A stretch of 64,000 nucleotides of DNA, taken from positions 13,577-77,576 of the forward strand of contig CAJUEI010000002.1 in assembly GCA_910585255.1 (NCBI GenBank), written 5' to 3'. A program made the position numbers and the translations under genes. Below are positions 1 to 8,982 of the stretch, piece after piece (the stretch's first letter is position 1; every line of letters begins with the position of its first letter). The DNA is from an uncultured Lachnospiraceae bacterium (GTDB lineage: Bacteria > Bacillota > Clostridia > Lachnospirales > Lachnospiraceae). The notes beneath the pieces were generated by a model. The model was given only the letters and a program-made list of their open reading frames with translations. It had not been told where the DNA came from and ran no database searches.

Positions 1-1
1 G

Positions 2-1117
2 ACATTTTTATTGATTACGGATGAGAATCCATTTAGTCTGACCTGTGAAAAGGTAGGGGCAAATCAGGGAAGTGTCAATCATTTTGCAAAAAGTGATTTT
101 CGGGCATTTCGGGCATTGTTTCAATTTGATTTTCATAATTTAGAGGAGAAATTAGGAATTGATTGTTTTCATTATTTAACACACTATCAGGCGATTGGAA
201 AGCCGGAGTTAATGTATAATAAAAATGTCAGTGAAAAAGTACAGGCATTAAGTGAACAGTTGGAACAGACACAAAACGAGGAAGAATTCTTTACCTGTGT
301 AACCAATTTTTATCGAGATTATGGGGTGGGAATGTTTGGACTGAACAAAGCATTTCGAATTCGAAACGGAGAGGGAAATTCCTTGATTTTTCAGCCTATC
401 AACAATATGGATAAAGTGATGCTTCAGGATTTAATCGGATATGAGATTCAGAAAAAGAAATTGGTAGAGAATACGACTGCTTTTGTAGAGGGAAGACGAG
501 CCAATAATGTACTGCTATTTGGAGACAGCGGAACTGGAAAATCGACCAGTATTAAAGCGATTGTCAATGAGTTTTATGACAGAGGACTTCGAATGATTGA
601 AATTTATAAGCACCAGTTTCAGGATTTATCCAATGTAATTGCACAGATTAAGAATCGGAATTATAAGTTTATTATCTATATGGATGATCTTTCTTTTGAA
701 GAATTTGAAATAGAGTATAAGTTTTTAAAAGCGGTTATTGAGGGAGGAGTAGAGACCAAGCCGGAAAATATTTTGATTTATGCGACTTCAAACCGAAGAC
801 ATTTAATTAAAGAAACTTGGAAAGATCGGGATGATGTAGAGGCAGAGAATGGGATGCATCGGTCGGATACCATGGAGGAGAAATTGTCATTGGTCAATCG
901 GTTTGGTGTTACGATTAATTATTCAAAGCCTACACAGAAAGAATATTTTCAGATTGCGGTGGAATTAGCAAAACGTGCCGGGGTGGTAATGGAAGAGGAA
1001 GAAATTTGCCGGGAGGCAAATAAGTGGGAGCTTTCTCACGGCGGAATCTCTGGACGGACGGCACAGCAGTTTGTCAACTATTTGGCTGGAACATCCGTTG
1101 CAGAAGAAGATCATTAA
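2..1117 (+). CDS. DUF815 family P-loop ATPase (5' partial)
   Basis: The reading frame is open to the left edge of the window, so the true start probably lies upstream; TTG at 11 is only the first start-like codon. The protein has a Walker A loop (GDSGTGKST, about residue 170 counted from TTG) followed by a hydrophobic strand ending in YMDD, consistent with Walker B. The arrangement matches DUF815, an AAA+-like ATPase family common in Clostridia whose substrate is not established. No operon partner is visible within the window. The family is usually somewhat longer than the 368 residues seen here, in keeping with a missing N-terminus. The family call is confident; the function is unknown. Confidence 0.85.
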   Translation, partial: TFLLITDENPFSLTCEKVGANQGSVNHFAKSDFRAFRALFQFDFHNLEEKLGIDCFHYLTHYQAIGKPELMYNKNVSEKVQALSEQLEQTQNEEEFFTCVTNFYRDYGVGMFGLNKAFRIRNGEGNSLIFQPINNMDKVMLQDLIGYEIQKKKLVENTTAFVEGRRANNVLLFGDSGTGKSTSIKAIVNEFYDRGLRMIEIYKHQFQDLSNVIAQIKNRNYKFIIYMDDLSFEEFEIEYKFLKAVIEGGVETKPENILIYATSNRRHLIKETWKDRDDVEAENGMHRSDTMEEKLSLVNRFGVTINYSKPTQKEYFQIAVELAKRAGVVMEEEEICREANKWELSHGGISGRTAQQFVNYLAGTSVAEEDH

Positions 1118-1246
1118 GAGACGGACAGAGAAAATAATTTAGGAAAGGAAGTGAGCAGGATGGAATCTGGCAGTAGTAACTGTGACAGCCCAAAACCCGA
1201 TGACAGGAGAAGATGGAATGGTATGGATCAGTCCTGCTTTTCTTTT

Positions 1247-1410
1247 AACCTATCAAGGAAATTCCCTGCTTCTAAGCTGTGAAGGCGAAAGTGGTGGATT
1301 GGGAAACTTCCTTGTGTCAGGTGGGATGCAAGCCCATCCGGCAAGCGGCGATAGTGGCATAGGATTATAAGGAAGTAGCGGAGCGGATTCCGAATTTCCT
1401 TTGACTTATC
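1247..1410 (+). repeat. Dispersed IS605/omega-RNA-like element, copy A
   Basis: This copy starts AACCTATCAAGGAAAT after a TTTT tract, continues with a GGCGAAAGtgG hairpin core, and ends with a tail GTAGCGGAGCGGATTCCG-AATTTCC. The same start, core and tail recur at 4043, 30321 (minus), 31304, 40456 (minus) and 54842. The first 11 bases (ATCAAGGAAAT) and the tail end (ATTTCCTTTGA) are near inverted repeats. A 62-codon frame across 1182-1370 runs into the element and is not credible as a gene. The stretch 1118-1246 before it has no gene I can support. I infer a non-autonomous element related to IS200/IS605-type transposons; the class is unproven. Confidence 0.6.
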
Positions 1411-1481
1411 AATAAATAAAAATCGATTAAAATAGGGGCTGTCCTGATTATAATAAAAATACAGATCAGGAGGGCATTTTT

Positions 1482-2903
1482 ATGAAAAAAGAACAAGAAA
1501 ATATAGAAAAAGCGGGAGAAGCTGTTTTTTCAAAGCGGGATTTTAAGCAAGAGATTTTAGATATTTTAAGAAGCAAAGAACGTGTTTCTGTAATAAAAGA
1601 AAAAATCCAGGATTACCATGACAACGATATTGCCTCAGCTTTAGAAGAAATGTCAAAGGAGGAACGCAGGCGGTTTTATCAGATTTTCAGCGTTGAGGAA
1701 ATTTCGGATATTTTTCCTTATTTAGATAAGGTAGAGGATTTTATTGAAGAACTGGATGCAGAAAAAGCGGCCGATATTATCGAAAAGATGGATGCAGATG
1801 ATGCGATTGACGTCTTAGAAGAATTAGAGGAAGAGAAACGGGAAGAGCTGCTCCAGTTATTAGAGGAGGGGGCAAAAGAAGATATTCGGCTGATCCGATC
1901 CTATGAGGAAGAAGAAATAGGAAGTCGGATGAGCACAAATTATGTCAGTATATTAAGAAATGCTACGATTAAACAGGCAATGCGTTCCGTAGTAGAACAG
2001 GCAGCGGAAAATGACAATATTACTACTATTTATGTAGTAGATGAAAATGGGACTTTTTATGGTGCGATTGAGCTTCGGGATTTGGTAGTGGCAAGGGAAG
2101 GAACTCCTTTAGAGGAAATTATATCCACCTCCTATCCTCGTGTCTATGCGTCCGAATCCATTTCCGGCTGTATAGAGCAGTTAAAGGATTATTCGGAGGA
2201 TTCGATTCCGGTTTTAGACGAAGAAAACCGGCTTTTGGGGGTTATTACCTCAGAGGATATTATAGAAGTGGTAGACGAAGAACTGGGAGAAGATTATGCA
2301 AAACTGGCTGGTATGACAGAGGAGAGTGATTTAGACGAAACGGTATGGACAGGAATGAAAAAGCGTCTGCCGTGGCTTTTGGCACTTTTGGCATTGGGAC
2401 TGGTTGTATCAACGGTAGTAGGGGCGTTTGAGAAAGTAATACAGGGACTGGCTTTAATTGTCTGTTTTCAGTCATTGATTTTAGATATGGCGGGAAATGT
2501 GGGAACACAGTCGCTTGCCGTTACGATTCGGGTTTTAATGGATGAGAAGGTGGGAGGAAGAGAGAAACTGCATTTAGTATTTCGAGAGGTAAAGATTGGA
2601 TTTAGTAATGGATTAATCTTGGGAATTTTGTCGTTTGCATTTATCGGGCTTTATATTACGGTGGGAAAACACCATCCGATGCAGTCCTCTTTTTTGATTT
2701 CCGGCTGTATAGGGATTTCTTTATTGGTTTCTATGGTAATTTCTAGTTTAATGGGAACGATTATTCCGATGTTCTTTCATGCAATTAAGGTAGATCCGGC
2801 AGTTGCTTCTGGACCATTGATTACTACGGTAAATGACTTGGTGGCTGTAACGACTTATTATGGGCTTGCATGGTTTTTGCTGATTTATTTGTTTGGGATA
2901 TAG
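1482..2903 (+). CDS. mgtE: Magnesium transporter MgtE
   Basis: This encodes a 473-residue protein with the full MgtE order: an acidic N-terminal MgtE_N helical domain (about 35-135), a pair of CBS domains (about 140-265), and a C-terminal membrane domain with five hydrophobic segments (about 290-470). It contains the family's GNVGTQSLA motif near the pore. MgtE is a Mg2+-gated inner-membrane channel whose cytosolic domains sense Mg2+. The ATG follows a strong AGGAGG site. A CCTGAT/ATCAGG dyad (about 1446-1471) overlaps the edge of the ribosome site and might affect initiation, but I see no M-box riboswitch. It appears monocistronic, with hairpins just downstream. Confidence 0.93.
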   Translation: MKKEQENIEKAGEAVFSKRDFKQEILDILRSKERVSVIKEKIQDYHDNDIASALEEMSKEERRRFYQIFSVEEISDIFPYLDKVEDFIEELDAEKAADIIEKMDADDAIDVLEELEEEKREELLQLLEEGAKEDIRLIRSYEEEEIGSRMSTNYVSILRNATIKQAMRSVVEQAAENDNITTIYVVDENGTFYGAIELRDLVVAREGTPLEEIISTSYPRVYASESISGCIEQLKDYSEDSIPVLDEENRLLGVITSEDIIEVVDEELGEDYAKLAGMTEESDLDETVWTGMKKRLPWLLALLALGLVVSTVVGAFEKVIQGLALIVCFQSLILDMAGNVGTQSLAVTIRVLMDEKVGGREKLHLVFREVKIGFSNGLILGILSFAFIGLYITVGKHHPMQSSFLISGCIGISLLVSMVISSLMGTIIPMFFHAIKVDPAVASGPLITTVNDLVAVTTYYGLAWFLLIYLFGI

Positions 2904-2915
2904 AAAGGAGCAGAA

Positions 2916-3000
2916 TGTCACAGAGTATTGTTCTGTGACAAGAAAATTATTTTCGCATAGGTAATATAGCGGCAGAGAGTTAAAGCTCTGTCGCTTTTCT
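2916..3000 (+). terminator. Tandem hairpins after mgtE
   Basis: Two hairpins follow mgtE. The first (2916-2940) has a 9-bp stem TGTCACAGA/TCTGTGACA. The second (2968-2995) pairs AGCGGCAGAG with CTCTGTCGCT and is followed by TTTTCT, which fits a Rho-independent terminator. Confidence 0.7.
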
Positions 3001-3052
3001 GTCTTATGTCGTGTTTATGCGATATAATATAAATATGTGTGAGGTGAGCTAT

Positions 3053-3958
3053 ATGAAGATTGACAGATTGATTGGTATTATAACTATTTTATTACAAAAA
3101 GATAGGGTTACAGCCCCCGAATTAGCAAAGCGTTTTGAAGTATCAAGGCGAACTATCAATAGGGATATTGAGGACATAAGTAAAGCGGGTATTCCGATTG
3201 TTACCACCCAAGGCAGTGGTGGTGGTATTTCAATTCTAGATAGCTATAAAATAGATAAAGCTCTGCTTAATGACGATGAATTGCAGGCAATTTTTTCAGG
3301 TTTGAAAGGTATTGACAGTATCTCAAAAACCTCATATCTTGCCAAGATGATTGAAAAACTATCTGTAAAGGATAATCGTATTCAAGTGGATGAGAGCATT
3401 ATTGTTGACCTTTCGTCACATTACCAAAAGCCTTTAACTCAAAAAATTAATGTAATCAAAGATGCCATTCATACCAAACGCTGTGTTTCATTTAAATATT
3501 ATTACGAAAAGGGTGAAAGTGTGAGGTGTATTGAACCATATCACCTAATATTCAAATGGTCATCGTGGTATGTATTTGGATATTGTCTTGATAGAAAAGC
3601 ATATCGCTTGTTTAAGCTAAATCGCTTATGGAATATGAGTCTTCTTGATAAGGAATTTATACCCCGTGAGATACCTAAGAATGAATTACAATTTGATGAT
3701 TATTTTTCATCTAATGCAATTCATCTTAAAGCGATTTTTTCCGAAAGTGAAAAATATCGGCTGATAGAAGAATACGGCGTTAATTGCTACAAGGTTACAG
3801 ATAGCGGAGAATTACTTTTGGAACGAGATTTTGCAAGTTATGATAATATGCGGTCATGGATATTTAGTTTTGGAGATAAGGTCACAATATTAGAGCCAAT
3901 GCAGCTTCGTGAAGATAGAAAAAAACAGGCAGCTGCCATTTTAAAAATGAAAGGATAA
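3053..3958 (+). CDS. HTH/WYL-domain transcriptional regulator (YafY-like)
   Basis: This is a 301-residue regulator with an N-terminal HTH_11 winged helix (about 1-60, including RFEVSRRTINRDIEDI) and a WYL domain in the C-terminal half (about 130-215). WYL domains are ligand- or nucleic-acid-sensing modules in bacterial regulators. I chose ATG 3053 because it has GAGGTGA at proper spacing; the in-frame GTG at 3011 has no ribosome site and overlaps a TATAAT-like box near 3024. It is followed after 3 bp by a Cdd1-like relic and then a DUF3795 gene, so it may regulate that small locus. The target is unknown. Confidence 0.85.
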   Translation: MKIDRLIGIITILLQKDRVTAPELAKRFEVSRRTINRDIEDISKAGIPIVTTQGSGGGISILDSYKIDKALLNDDELQAIFSGLKGIDSISKTSYLAKMIEKLSVKDNRIQVDESIIVDLSSHYQKPLTQKINVIKDAIHTKRCVSFKYYYEKGESVRCIEPYHLIFKWSSWYVFGYCLDRKAYRLFKLNRLWNMSLLDKEFIPREIPKNELQFDDYFSSNAIHLKAIFSESEKYRLIEEYGVNCYKVTDSGELLLERDFASYDNMRSWIFSFGDKVTILEPMQLREDRKKQAAAILKMKG

Positions 3959-3961
3959 AGA

Positions 3962-4151
3962 ATGACTAAAAAAATAAAACTTAAAGAAAATGATTTGAAA
4001 AACATATCCGGTGTTGGAAAAAATATGGAACAACACTTTTTTAACCTCATCAAGGAAGTTCCCCGCTTCTAAGCTGCCAAGGCGAAAGCGGTGGGTTGGG
4101 ACTTCCTTGATAAGGTTAAAATGGTGGAATTGGCAGGAGAAAAAAGAATAA
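3962..4151 (+). pseudogene. Cdd1/helix-hairpin-helix gene interrupted by a repeat element
   Basis: Three bases after the WYL gene an ATG opens a frame encoding a lysine-rich start and a helix-hairpin-helix motif, LKNISGVGKNMEQHFFNL. The frame then runs into repeat copy B and stops at 4070-4072. Right after the element (4116-4151) a short frame reads LKWWNWQEKKE then stop. That resembles the tryptophan-rich C-terminus of the Cdd1 (pathogenicity locus) family. I infer that the middle of a roughly 90-residue gene was lost when the element inserted or recombined. The N-terminal HhH assignment is solid; the family name rests on memory of the C-terminal WW pattern. Confidence 0.6.
4043..4117 (+). 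repeat. Dispersed IS605/omega-RNA-like element, copy B (hairpin only)
   Basis: This is a short copy made only of the hairpin. The arms AACCTCATCAAGGAAGT and ACTTCCTTGATaAGGTT enclose a core with AAGGCGAAAGCGGTGGG. The tail present in copies A, C, D and E is missing. It begins right after a run of T in the coding sequence of the Cdd1-like gene. Confidence 0.65.
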
Positions 4152-4165
4152 TAACAAAAGCAACA

Positions 4166-4195
4166 TGACACACTGCTGTCATGTTTATTATATTA
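4166..4195 (+). terminator. Hairpin CATGACA/TGTCATG
   Basis: A 7-bp perfect stem with loop CACTGC is followed by TTTATTATATT. It probably ended transcription of the WYL/Cdd1-like unit. The T tract is imperfect. Confidence 0.45.
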
Positions 4196-4229
4196 TACTG
4201 TATCTACTAAATTTAGGAGGTAGAGTATT

Positions 4230-4490
4230 ATGATTGAGTCAAGATGTGGGTTGTTGTGCAGCGATTGCAGTTTTCATAAAACAATGGGTTGTAAAGGCTG
4301 CGTGAATATTAACAAGCCCTTCTGGGCAGATAGCTGCCCAGTTAAATCCTGTTGTGAAGAAAAAGGGCTGCAGCATTGCGGAGAGTGCAATAATTTTGTT
4401 TGCTCTTTACTACATACTTTTGCTTATGATATGGAGCAAAGTGATAATGGTGTAAGAATTGAGCAATGTAAAAAGTGGTGCGGAAAATAA
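4230..4490 (+). CDS. DUF3795 family cysteine-rich small protein
   Basis: This 86-residue protein has many cysteines arranged as CxxxCxxC and CxxC patterns (RCGLLCSDC, CKGC, CGECNNFVC, QCKKWC). That is the DUF3795 signature, usually interpreted as metal-binding. ATG 4230 follows AGGAGG. DUF3795 genes often lie near small regulators in Clostridia; here it follows the WYL/Cdd1-like pair. No enzymatic role is established. Confidence 0.85.
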   Translation: MIESRCGLLCSDCSFHKTMGCKGCVNINKPFWADSCPVKSCCEEKGLQHCGECNNFVCSLLHTFAYDMEQSDNGVRIEQCKKWCGK

Positions 4491-4600
4491 TGGCTTCAAG
4501 TAAAAAGTATCTTAGTTTTATTTTGGAATAATTATTTGGTTCGAATGATATTACCTATTATAATGGGTGAATCTATTATCTATTATTTATTATCTATTAT

Positions 4601-4888
4601 CGTGGTAAAATCGCTGGCGGAATATGTATATGTATTGAAAATCTTGATATGAAAGCTATGGCACAGAATTTAAGCTTCGGTAAATCCGTAAGTGATAATG
4701 GTTGGGGAATGTTTGTAACGTTCTTGCAGTATAAAATTGAAGAATTAGAAAAAAAGTTTGTAAAAGTGGATAAATTTTTTGCAAGTAGTCAAACTTGTAG
4801 TGTATGTGGTTACAAAAATATAGCAACGAAAAATCTTAGTACTCGTGAATGGAATTGCCCGAAGTGTGGTACGCATCACGATCGTTGA
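4601..4888 (+). pseudogene. tnpB: TnpB C-terminal fragment (IS200/IS605-type RNA-guided nuclease relic)
   Basis: The frame reads the last quarter of a TnpB. It has the RuvC-II glutamate region (ICIENLDMKAM), a conserved stretch ending in KVDKFFASSQTCSVCG, a CxxC...CxxC zinc finger (CSVCG and CPKCG) and the start of the HDR motif. It stops immediately after HDR. The family continues HDRD with the last catalytic Asp, and an extra T at this point (CGTTGAC instead of CGTGAC) would give exactly that break. The N-terminal three quarters, with RuvC-I, are absent. TnpB proteins are transposon-encoded RNA-guided nucleases, but this copy cannot be active. Confidence 0.85.
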
Positions 4889-4965
4889 CTACAGGTAAAA
4901 ATTTCCTTTTTTGCGAAAACCCCATGAATAATAACAGAAATTGTAAAAATAAGCATCTTGCATAA

Positions 4966-4992
4966 TTGACAAATTGACATTCTTGGTATAAC
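4966..4992 (+). promoter_or_regulatory. Possible sigma-A promoter for nifJ
   Basis: A TTGACA at 4966-4971 and TATAAC at 4987-4992 are separated by 15 bp, about 95 bases before nifJ. The spacing is short and a second TTGACA overlaps, so the assignment is tentative. Confidence 0.35.
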
Positions 4993-5087
4993 ATAGAAGT
5001 ACAGTGATTTGATCCGTTTCAAAGGGTGATAATTTAGTCACAATCACCAATATGGAATGAAAAATAAATCATATCAGGAGGAAAAAA

Positions 5088-8000
5088 ATGGCAAGAAAAA
5101 TGAAAACTATGGATGGAAATACTGCTGCCGCACATGTATCCTATGCATACACAGATGTAGCAGCAATCTATCCAATCACCCCATCGTCTGTTATGGCAGA
5201 ATTAGCAGATAAGTGGTCAACAGAAGGCCGCAAAAACATCTTCGGACAGGAGGTACAGGTTGCTGAGATGCAGTCAGAGGCAGGTGCAGCAGGAACAGTA
5301 CATGGTTCTTTATCTGCAGGTGCATTGACAACGACATTTACTGCATCCCAGGGTCTGCTTCTTATGATTCCGAATATGTACAAGATTGCTGGTGAACAGC
5401 TTCCGGGCGTAATTAACGTATCGGCTCGTGCATTGGCAAGTCATGCATTATCCATTTTTGGAGATCATTCTGACGTATATGCATGCCGTCAGACTGGTTT
5501 TGCTATGCTTTGCTGCTCTAGTGTACAGGAAGTTATGGATTTAACACCAGTTTCTCATTGTTCCGCAATTAAGGGAAAAGTTCCATTTCTTAATTTCTTT
5601 GATGGATTCCGTACCTCCCATGAGATCCAGAAGATTGAAATGTGGGATTACGAGGATTTAAAAGACTTGGTAGATTTAGATGCAATTGATGAATTCCGCC
5701 GTCATGCTTTAAATCCAGAGCATCCATGCCAGAGAGGTTCTGCACAGAATCCAGATATTTTCTTCCAGGCAAGAGAAGCTTGTAATCCATATTATGATGC
5801 ACTTCCAGCAGTAGTGGAAGAGTATATGAATAAAGTAAATGCAAAGATTGGTACAGACTATAAGTTATTTAATTATTATGGTGCTGCAGATGCAGAAAAA
5901 GTAATTATTGCAATGGGTTCGGTATGTGAGACAATTGACGAGACAATTGATTACTTAAATGCAGCAGGCGATAAGGTTGGTGTAGTAAAGGTTCGCTTAT
6001 ATCGTCCATTTAGTGCAAAACACTTATTAGATGTGATTCCTGAGACAGTAAAGCAGATTACGGTATTGGATCGGACAAAAGAGCCAGGGGCACTTGGTGA
6101 GCCGTTATATCTGGATGTAGTTGCTGCCCTGAAGGATACCAAGTTCCACAATGTTCCTGTATTCTCTGGACGTTATGGTTTAGGTTCGAAAGATACAACT
6201 CCTGCACAGATTATCGCAGTTTATAAGAATACAGAAAAGAAGTTATTTACCATTGGTATTGAAGATGACGTAACAAATCTTTCCTTAAAGATTACAGAAA
6301 ATCCAAGTACTGCACCAGAAAGCACAATTAGCTGTAAATTCTGGGGACTGGGTGCAGACGGTACTGTAGGTGCGAATAAGAACTCCATTAAGATTATCGG
6401 TGATCATACAGATATGTATGCACAGGCATATTTTGACTATGATTCTAAGAAATCCGGCGGTGTTACCATTTCTCACTTACGTTTTGGTAAGGACAAGATT
6501 CAGTCTACGTATTTGATTAATAAGGCAAATTTTGTTGCTTGTCATAATCCTGCTTATGTACATAAGTATAATATGGTTCAGGATTTAAAGGATGGCGGAA
6601 GCTTTTTGTTAAACTGCGGATGGGATTTAGAGCAGTTAGAGAAGAACCTGCCTGGACAGGCAAAGCGTTATATTGCAGAGCACAATATTAAGTTCTATAC
6701 GATTGATGGTATTAAGATTGGTAAGGAAATCGGACTTGGCGGACGTATTAATACCGTATTGCAGGCTGCTTTCTTTAAACTTGCCAATATTATTCCGGTA
6801 GATGAAGCTGTGAAGTATATGAAGGATGCAGCAACTGCTACTTATGGAAGAAAAGGTGATGCCGTTGTTAAGATGAACCACGATGCAATTGACAGAGGTA
6901 TTCAGGATGTAGTAGAAGTACAGGTTCCAGAAAGCTGGAAGAATGCAGCAGATGAAGATCTGTCTAAGAAAGCAACCGGCGGCAAGCAGGATACAGTAGA
7001 TTTTGTTAATAATATTCAGATTCCGATTAATGCACAGGAAGGAAATAAACTGCCTGTTTCTGCATTTAAGGATTATGTAGACGGAACTACACCATCAGGT
7101 TCTTCTGCATTTGAAAAACGTGGAGTTGCAATTGATGTTCCGGTTTGGGTACCAGAGAATTGTATTCAGTGTAATTTCTGTTCCTATGTATGTCCTCATG
7201 CTGTAATTCGTCCAGTTGCATTGACTGATGAAGAAGCAAAGAATGTACCGGCTGATATGAAGACCGTTCCTATGACAGGTATGCAGGGTTATCAGTTTGC
7301 TGTAACAGTTTCTACTATGGATTGTACCGGCTGCGGTTCTTGTGCAAATGTATGCCCAGGTAAGAAGGGTGAGAAGGCACTTGTAATGAAGCCGTTCGAT
7401 ATTATTGAAGATAAACAGCAGAAGGTATTTGACTATGGTCAGGATTTGCCGAAGAAGGCAGAAGTGGCTGAAAAGTTTAAAGAGACAACCGTAAAAGGAA
7501 GTCAGTTTAAGCAGCCGTTATTAGAGTTCTCCGGTGCTTGTGCAGGCTGTGGAGAAACTCCTTATGCGAAGTTAGTAACACAGTTATTCGGAGACAGAAT
7601 GTATATTGCTAATGCAACCGGATGTTCTTCTATCTGGGGCAACTCTTCTCCATCTACTCCTTATACCGTAAATAAAGCCGGCAGAGGACCTGCTTGGTCG
7701 AACTCTTTATTTGAAGATAATGCAGAGTTTGGATATGGTATGGCACTGGCTCAGGAAACCATGAGAAAGAGCTTAAAGGCTAAAGTTGCAGAATTAGTAG
7801 AAGCAACTGATAAGGCAGAGATCAAAGAAGCTGGACAGGCTTATTTGGATACTTTTACAAACGGACAGACCAATATGGCTGCTACTGAGAAATTAGTAGA
7901 GGCACTGACCGCATGTGACTGTGAGAAGGCAAAGGAAATCTTAAAGGATAAGGATATGCTTTCTAAGAAATCACAGTGGATTCTTGGCGGTGACGGCTGG

Positions 8001-8627
8001 GCATATGATATTGGATTCGGCGGATTAGATCATGTAATCGCAAGCGGAAGAGACGTCAATATTTTAGTATTTGATACCGAAGTATATTCGAATACAGGCG
8101 GACAGTCTTCTAAAGCAACTCCTACCGGTGCAATTGCTCAGTTTGCTGCAGGCGGTAAGGAAGTAAAGAAGAAGGATCTGGCTCAGATTGCTATGAGCTA
8201 TGGATATGTATATGTAACACAGATTGCTATGGGTGCTGACTATAATCAGTGCTTAAAGGCTATTACAGAGGCTGAAAACTATCCGGGACCATCTTTGATT
8301 ATTGCTTATGCTCCTTGTATTAACCATGGTATTAAAGGCGGTATGAGCAAGGCTCAGACAGAAGAGAAAAATGCTGTACAGGCTGGCTACTGGCATCTGT
8401 TCCGGTATGATCCTCGTCTGAAAGAAGAAGGAAAGAATCCGTTCCAGTTAGATTCTAAGGCACCTACTGGAAGTTATCAAGATTTCATTAAGAATGAAGT
8501 TCGTTATAGTTCTCTTCTTCGTGCAAATCCTACTCGTGCTGAAGAATTATTTGATAAGGCTGAGAAGAATGCAGTTGAGAAATATGATTATTTAACAAAG
8601 CTTTCCAAACTTTATGGTGAAGAATAG
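5088..8627 (+). CDS. nifJ: Pyruvate:ferredoxin (flavodoxin) oxidoreductase
   Basis: This 1179-residue single-chain enzyme oxidises pyruvate and CoA to acetyl-CoA and CO2, reducing ferredoxin in anaerobic metabolism. All domains are present. The N-terminal pyrimidine-binding domain begins after AAHVSYAYTDVAAIYPITPS. The CoA and gamma domains are central. Two 4Fe-4S motifs follow (CIQCNFCSYVCPH and CTGCGSCANVCPG, about residues 695-770). The TPP domain carries CAGCGET and GDGWAYDIGFGGLDH. The length matches the family (about 1170-1200). ATG follows AGGAGG. Codon use is strongly biased, as expected of a highly expressed gene. It is monocistronic with a strong terminator. Confidence 0.97.
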   Translation: MARKMKTMDGNTAAAHVSYAYTDVAAIYPITPSSVMAELADKWSTEGRKNIFGQEVQVAEMQSEAGAAGTVHGSLSAGALTTTFTASQGLLLMIPNMYKIAGEQLPGVINVSARALASHALSIFGDHSDVYACRQTGFAMLCCSSVQEVMDLTPVSHCSAIKGKVPFLNFFDGFRTSHEIQKIEMWDYEDLKDLVDLDAIDEFRRHALNPEHPCQRGSAQNPDIFFQAREACNPYYDALPAVVEEYMNKVNAKIGTDYKLFNYYGAADAEKVIIAMGSVCETIDETIDYLNAAGDKVGVVKVRLYRPFSAKHLLDVIPETVKQITVLDRTKEPGALGEPLYLDVVAALKDTKFHNVPVFSGRYGLGSKDTTPAQIIAVYKNTEKKLFTIGIEDDVTNLSLKITENPSTAPESTISCKFWGLGADGTVGANKNSIKIIGDHTDMYAQAYFDYDSKKSGGVTISHLRFGKDKIQSTYLINKANFVACHNPAYVHKYNMVQDLKDGGSFLLNCGWDLEQLEKNLPGQAKRYIAEHNIKFYTIDGIKIGKEIGLGGRINTVLQAAFFKLANIIPVDEAVKYMKDAATATYGRKGDAVVKMNHDAIDRGIQDVVEVQVPESWKNAADEDLSKKATGGKQDTVDFVNNIQIPINAQEGNKLPVSAFKDYVDGTTPSGSSAFEKRGVAIDVPVWVPENCIQCNFCSYVCPHAVIRPVALTDEEAKNVPADMKTVPMTGMQGYQFAVTVSTMDCTGCGSCANVCPGKKGEKALVMKPFDIIEDKQQKVFDYGQDLPKKAEVAEKFKETTVKGSQFKQPLLEFSGACAGCGETPYAKLVTQLFGDRMYIANATGCSSIWGNSSPSTPYTVNKAGRGPAWSNSLFEDNAEFGYGMALAQETMRKSLKAKVAELVEATDKAEIKEAGQAYLDTFTNGQTNMAATEKLVEALTACDCEKAKEILKDKDMLSKKSQWILGGDGWAYDIGFGGLDHVIASGRDVNILVFDTEVYSNTGGQSSKATPTGAIAQFAAGGKEVKKKDLAQIAMSYGYVYVTQIAMGADYNQCLKAITEAENYPGPSLIIAYAPCINHGIKGGMSKAQTEEKNAVQAGYWHLFRYDPRLKEEGKNPFQLDSKAPTGSYQDFIKNEVRYSSLLRANPTRAEELFDKAEKNAVEKYDYLTKLSKLYGEE

Positions 8628-8651
8628 GAAATAGGGGTTTTTATAGAATAG

Positions 8652-8684
8652 GGGCAGCGTACCTTTGGGTATGCTGCCCTTTTT
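8652..8684 (+). terminator. Rho-independent terminator of nifJ
   Basis: A 12-bp stem GGGCAGCGTACC/GGTATGCTGCCC with a TTTG loop is followed by TTTTT. Confidence 0.9.
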
Positions 8685-8936
8685 AAATTGGAATAATATT
8701 TAGTAAAATTTAGTAATAAGTAAAATTGTGATCGTATGAATGATTTTTGAAAAATAAAATTGCCATAAATATAAGAAATTTATAAAAGACTGGAGCTTTG
8801 TGATTTTGTAAATAAGTCTAGGGGGAGCAGAAAAAGGATTTTGTAAAATAATAGAATAATCCCAGAAAATATAAATTATAAATTAAAATTTAGGAATAAA
8901 TGGAACTAATGGGGAAATGCTATAAAAGAAATGTAA
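8685..8936. other. AT-rich intergenic stretch, nothing recognised
   Basis: No open frame with a ribosome site and no hairpin worth calling. If the minus-strand promoter at 8983-9009 is active, transcripts cross this stretch toward the 3' end of nifJ. Confidence 0.5.
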
Positions 8937-8966
8937 CCATGCAACATTTTTAGAAAAGTGTTGCAT
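8937..8966. repeat. Left inverted repeat (IRL) of invertible segment
   Basis: Thirty bases are identical, in inverse orientation, to 9785-9814. The site has its own dyad: ATGCAACA on one side and TGTTGCAT on the other, around a 12-base centre TTTTTAGAAAAG. This is the organisation of a tyrosine-recombinase crossover site with two recombinase-binding arms. The pairing of the two copies is direct observation; inversion is inference. Confidence 0.9.
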
Positions 8967-8982
8967 CCTTGTTCTGCTTATT

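Noticed and set aside
1182..1370. 62-codon ORF as a gene
   Set aside because: It runs through repeat copy A, has no ribosome site at its GTG start, and the coding pattern ends with the repeat.
1440..1481. M-box riboswitch before mgtE
   Set aside because: Only about 40 bp of leader with a single small hairpin; the conserved M-box core is absent.
2260..2508. Antisense ORF within mgtE
   Set aside because: A shadow of the mgtE coding frame with no start signal. The same applies to the antisense ORFs in nifJ, carB and the alpha-galactosidase gene.
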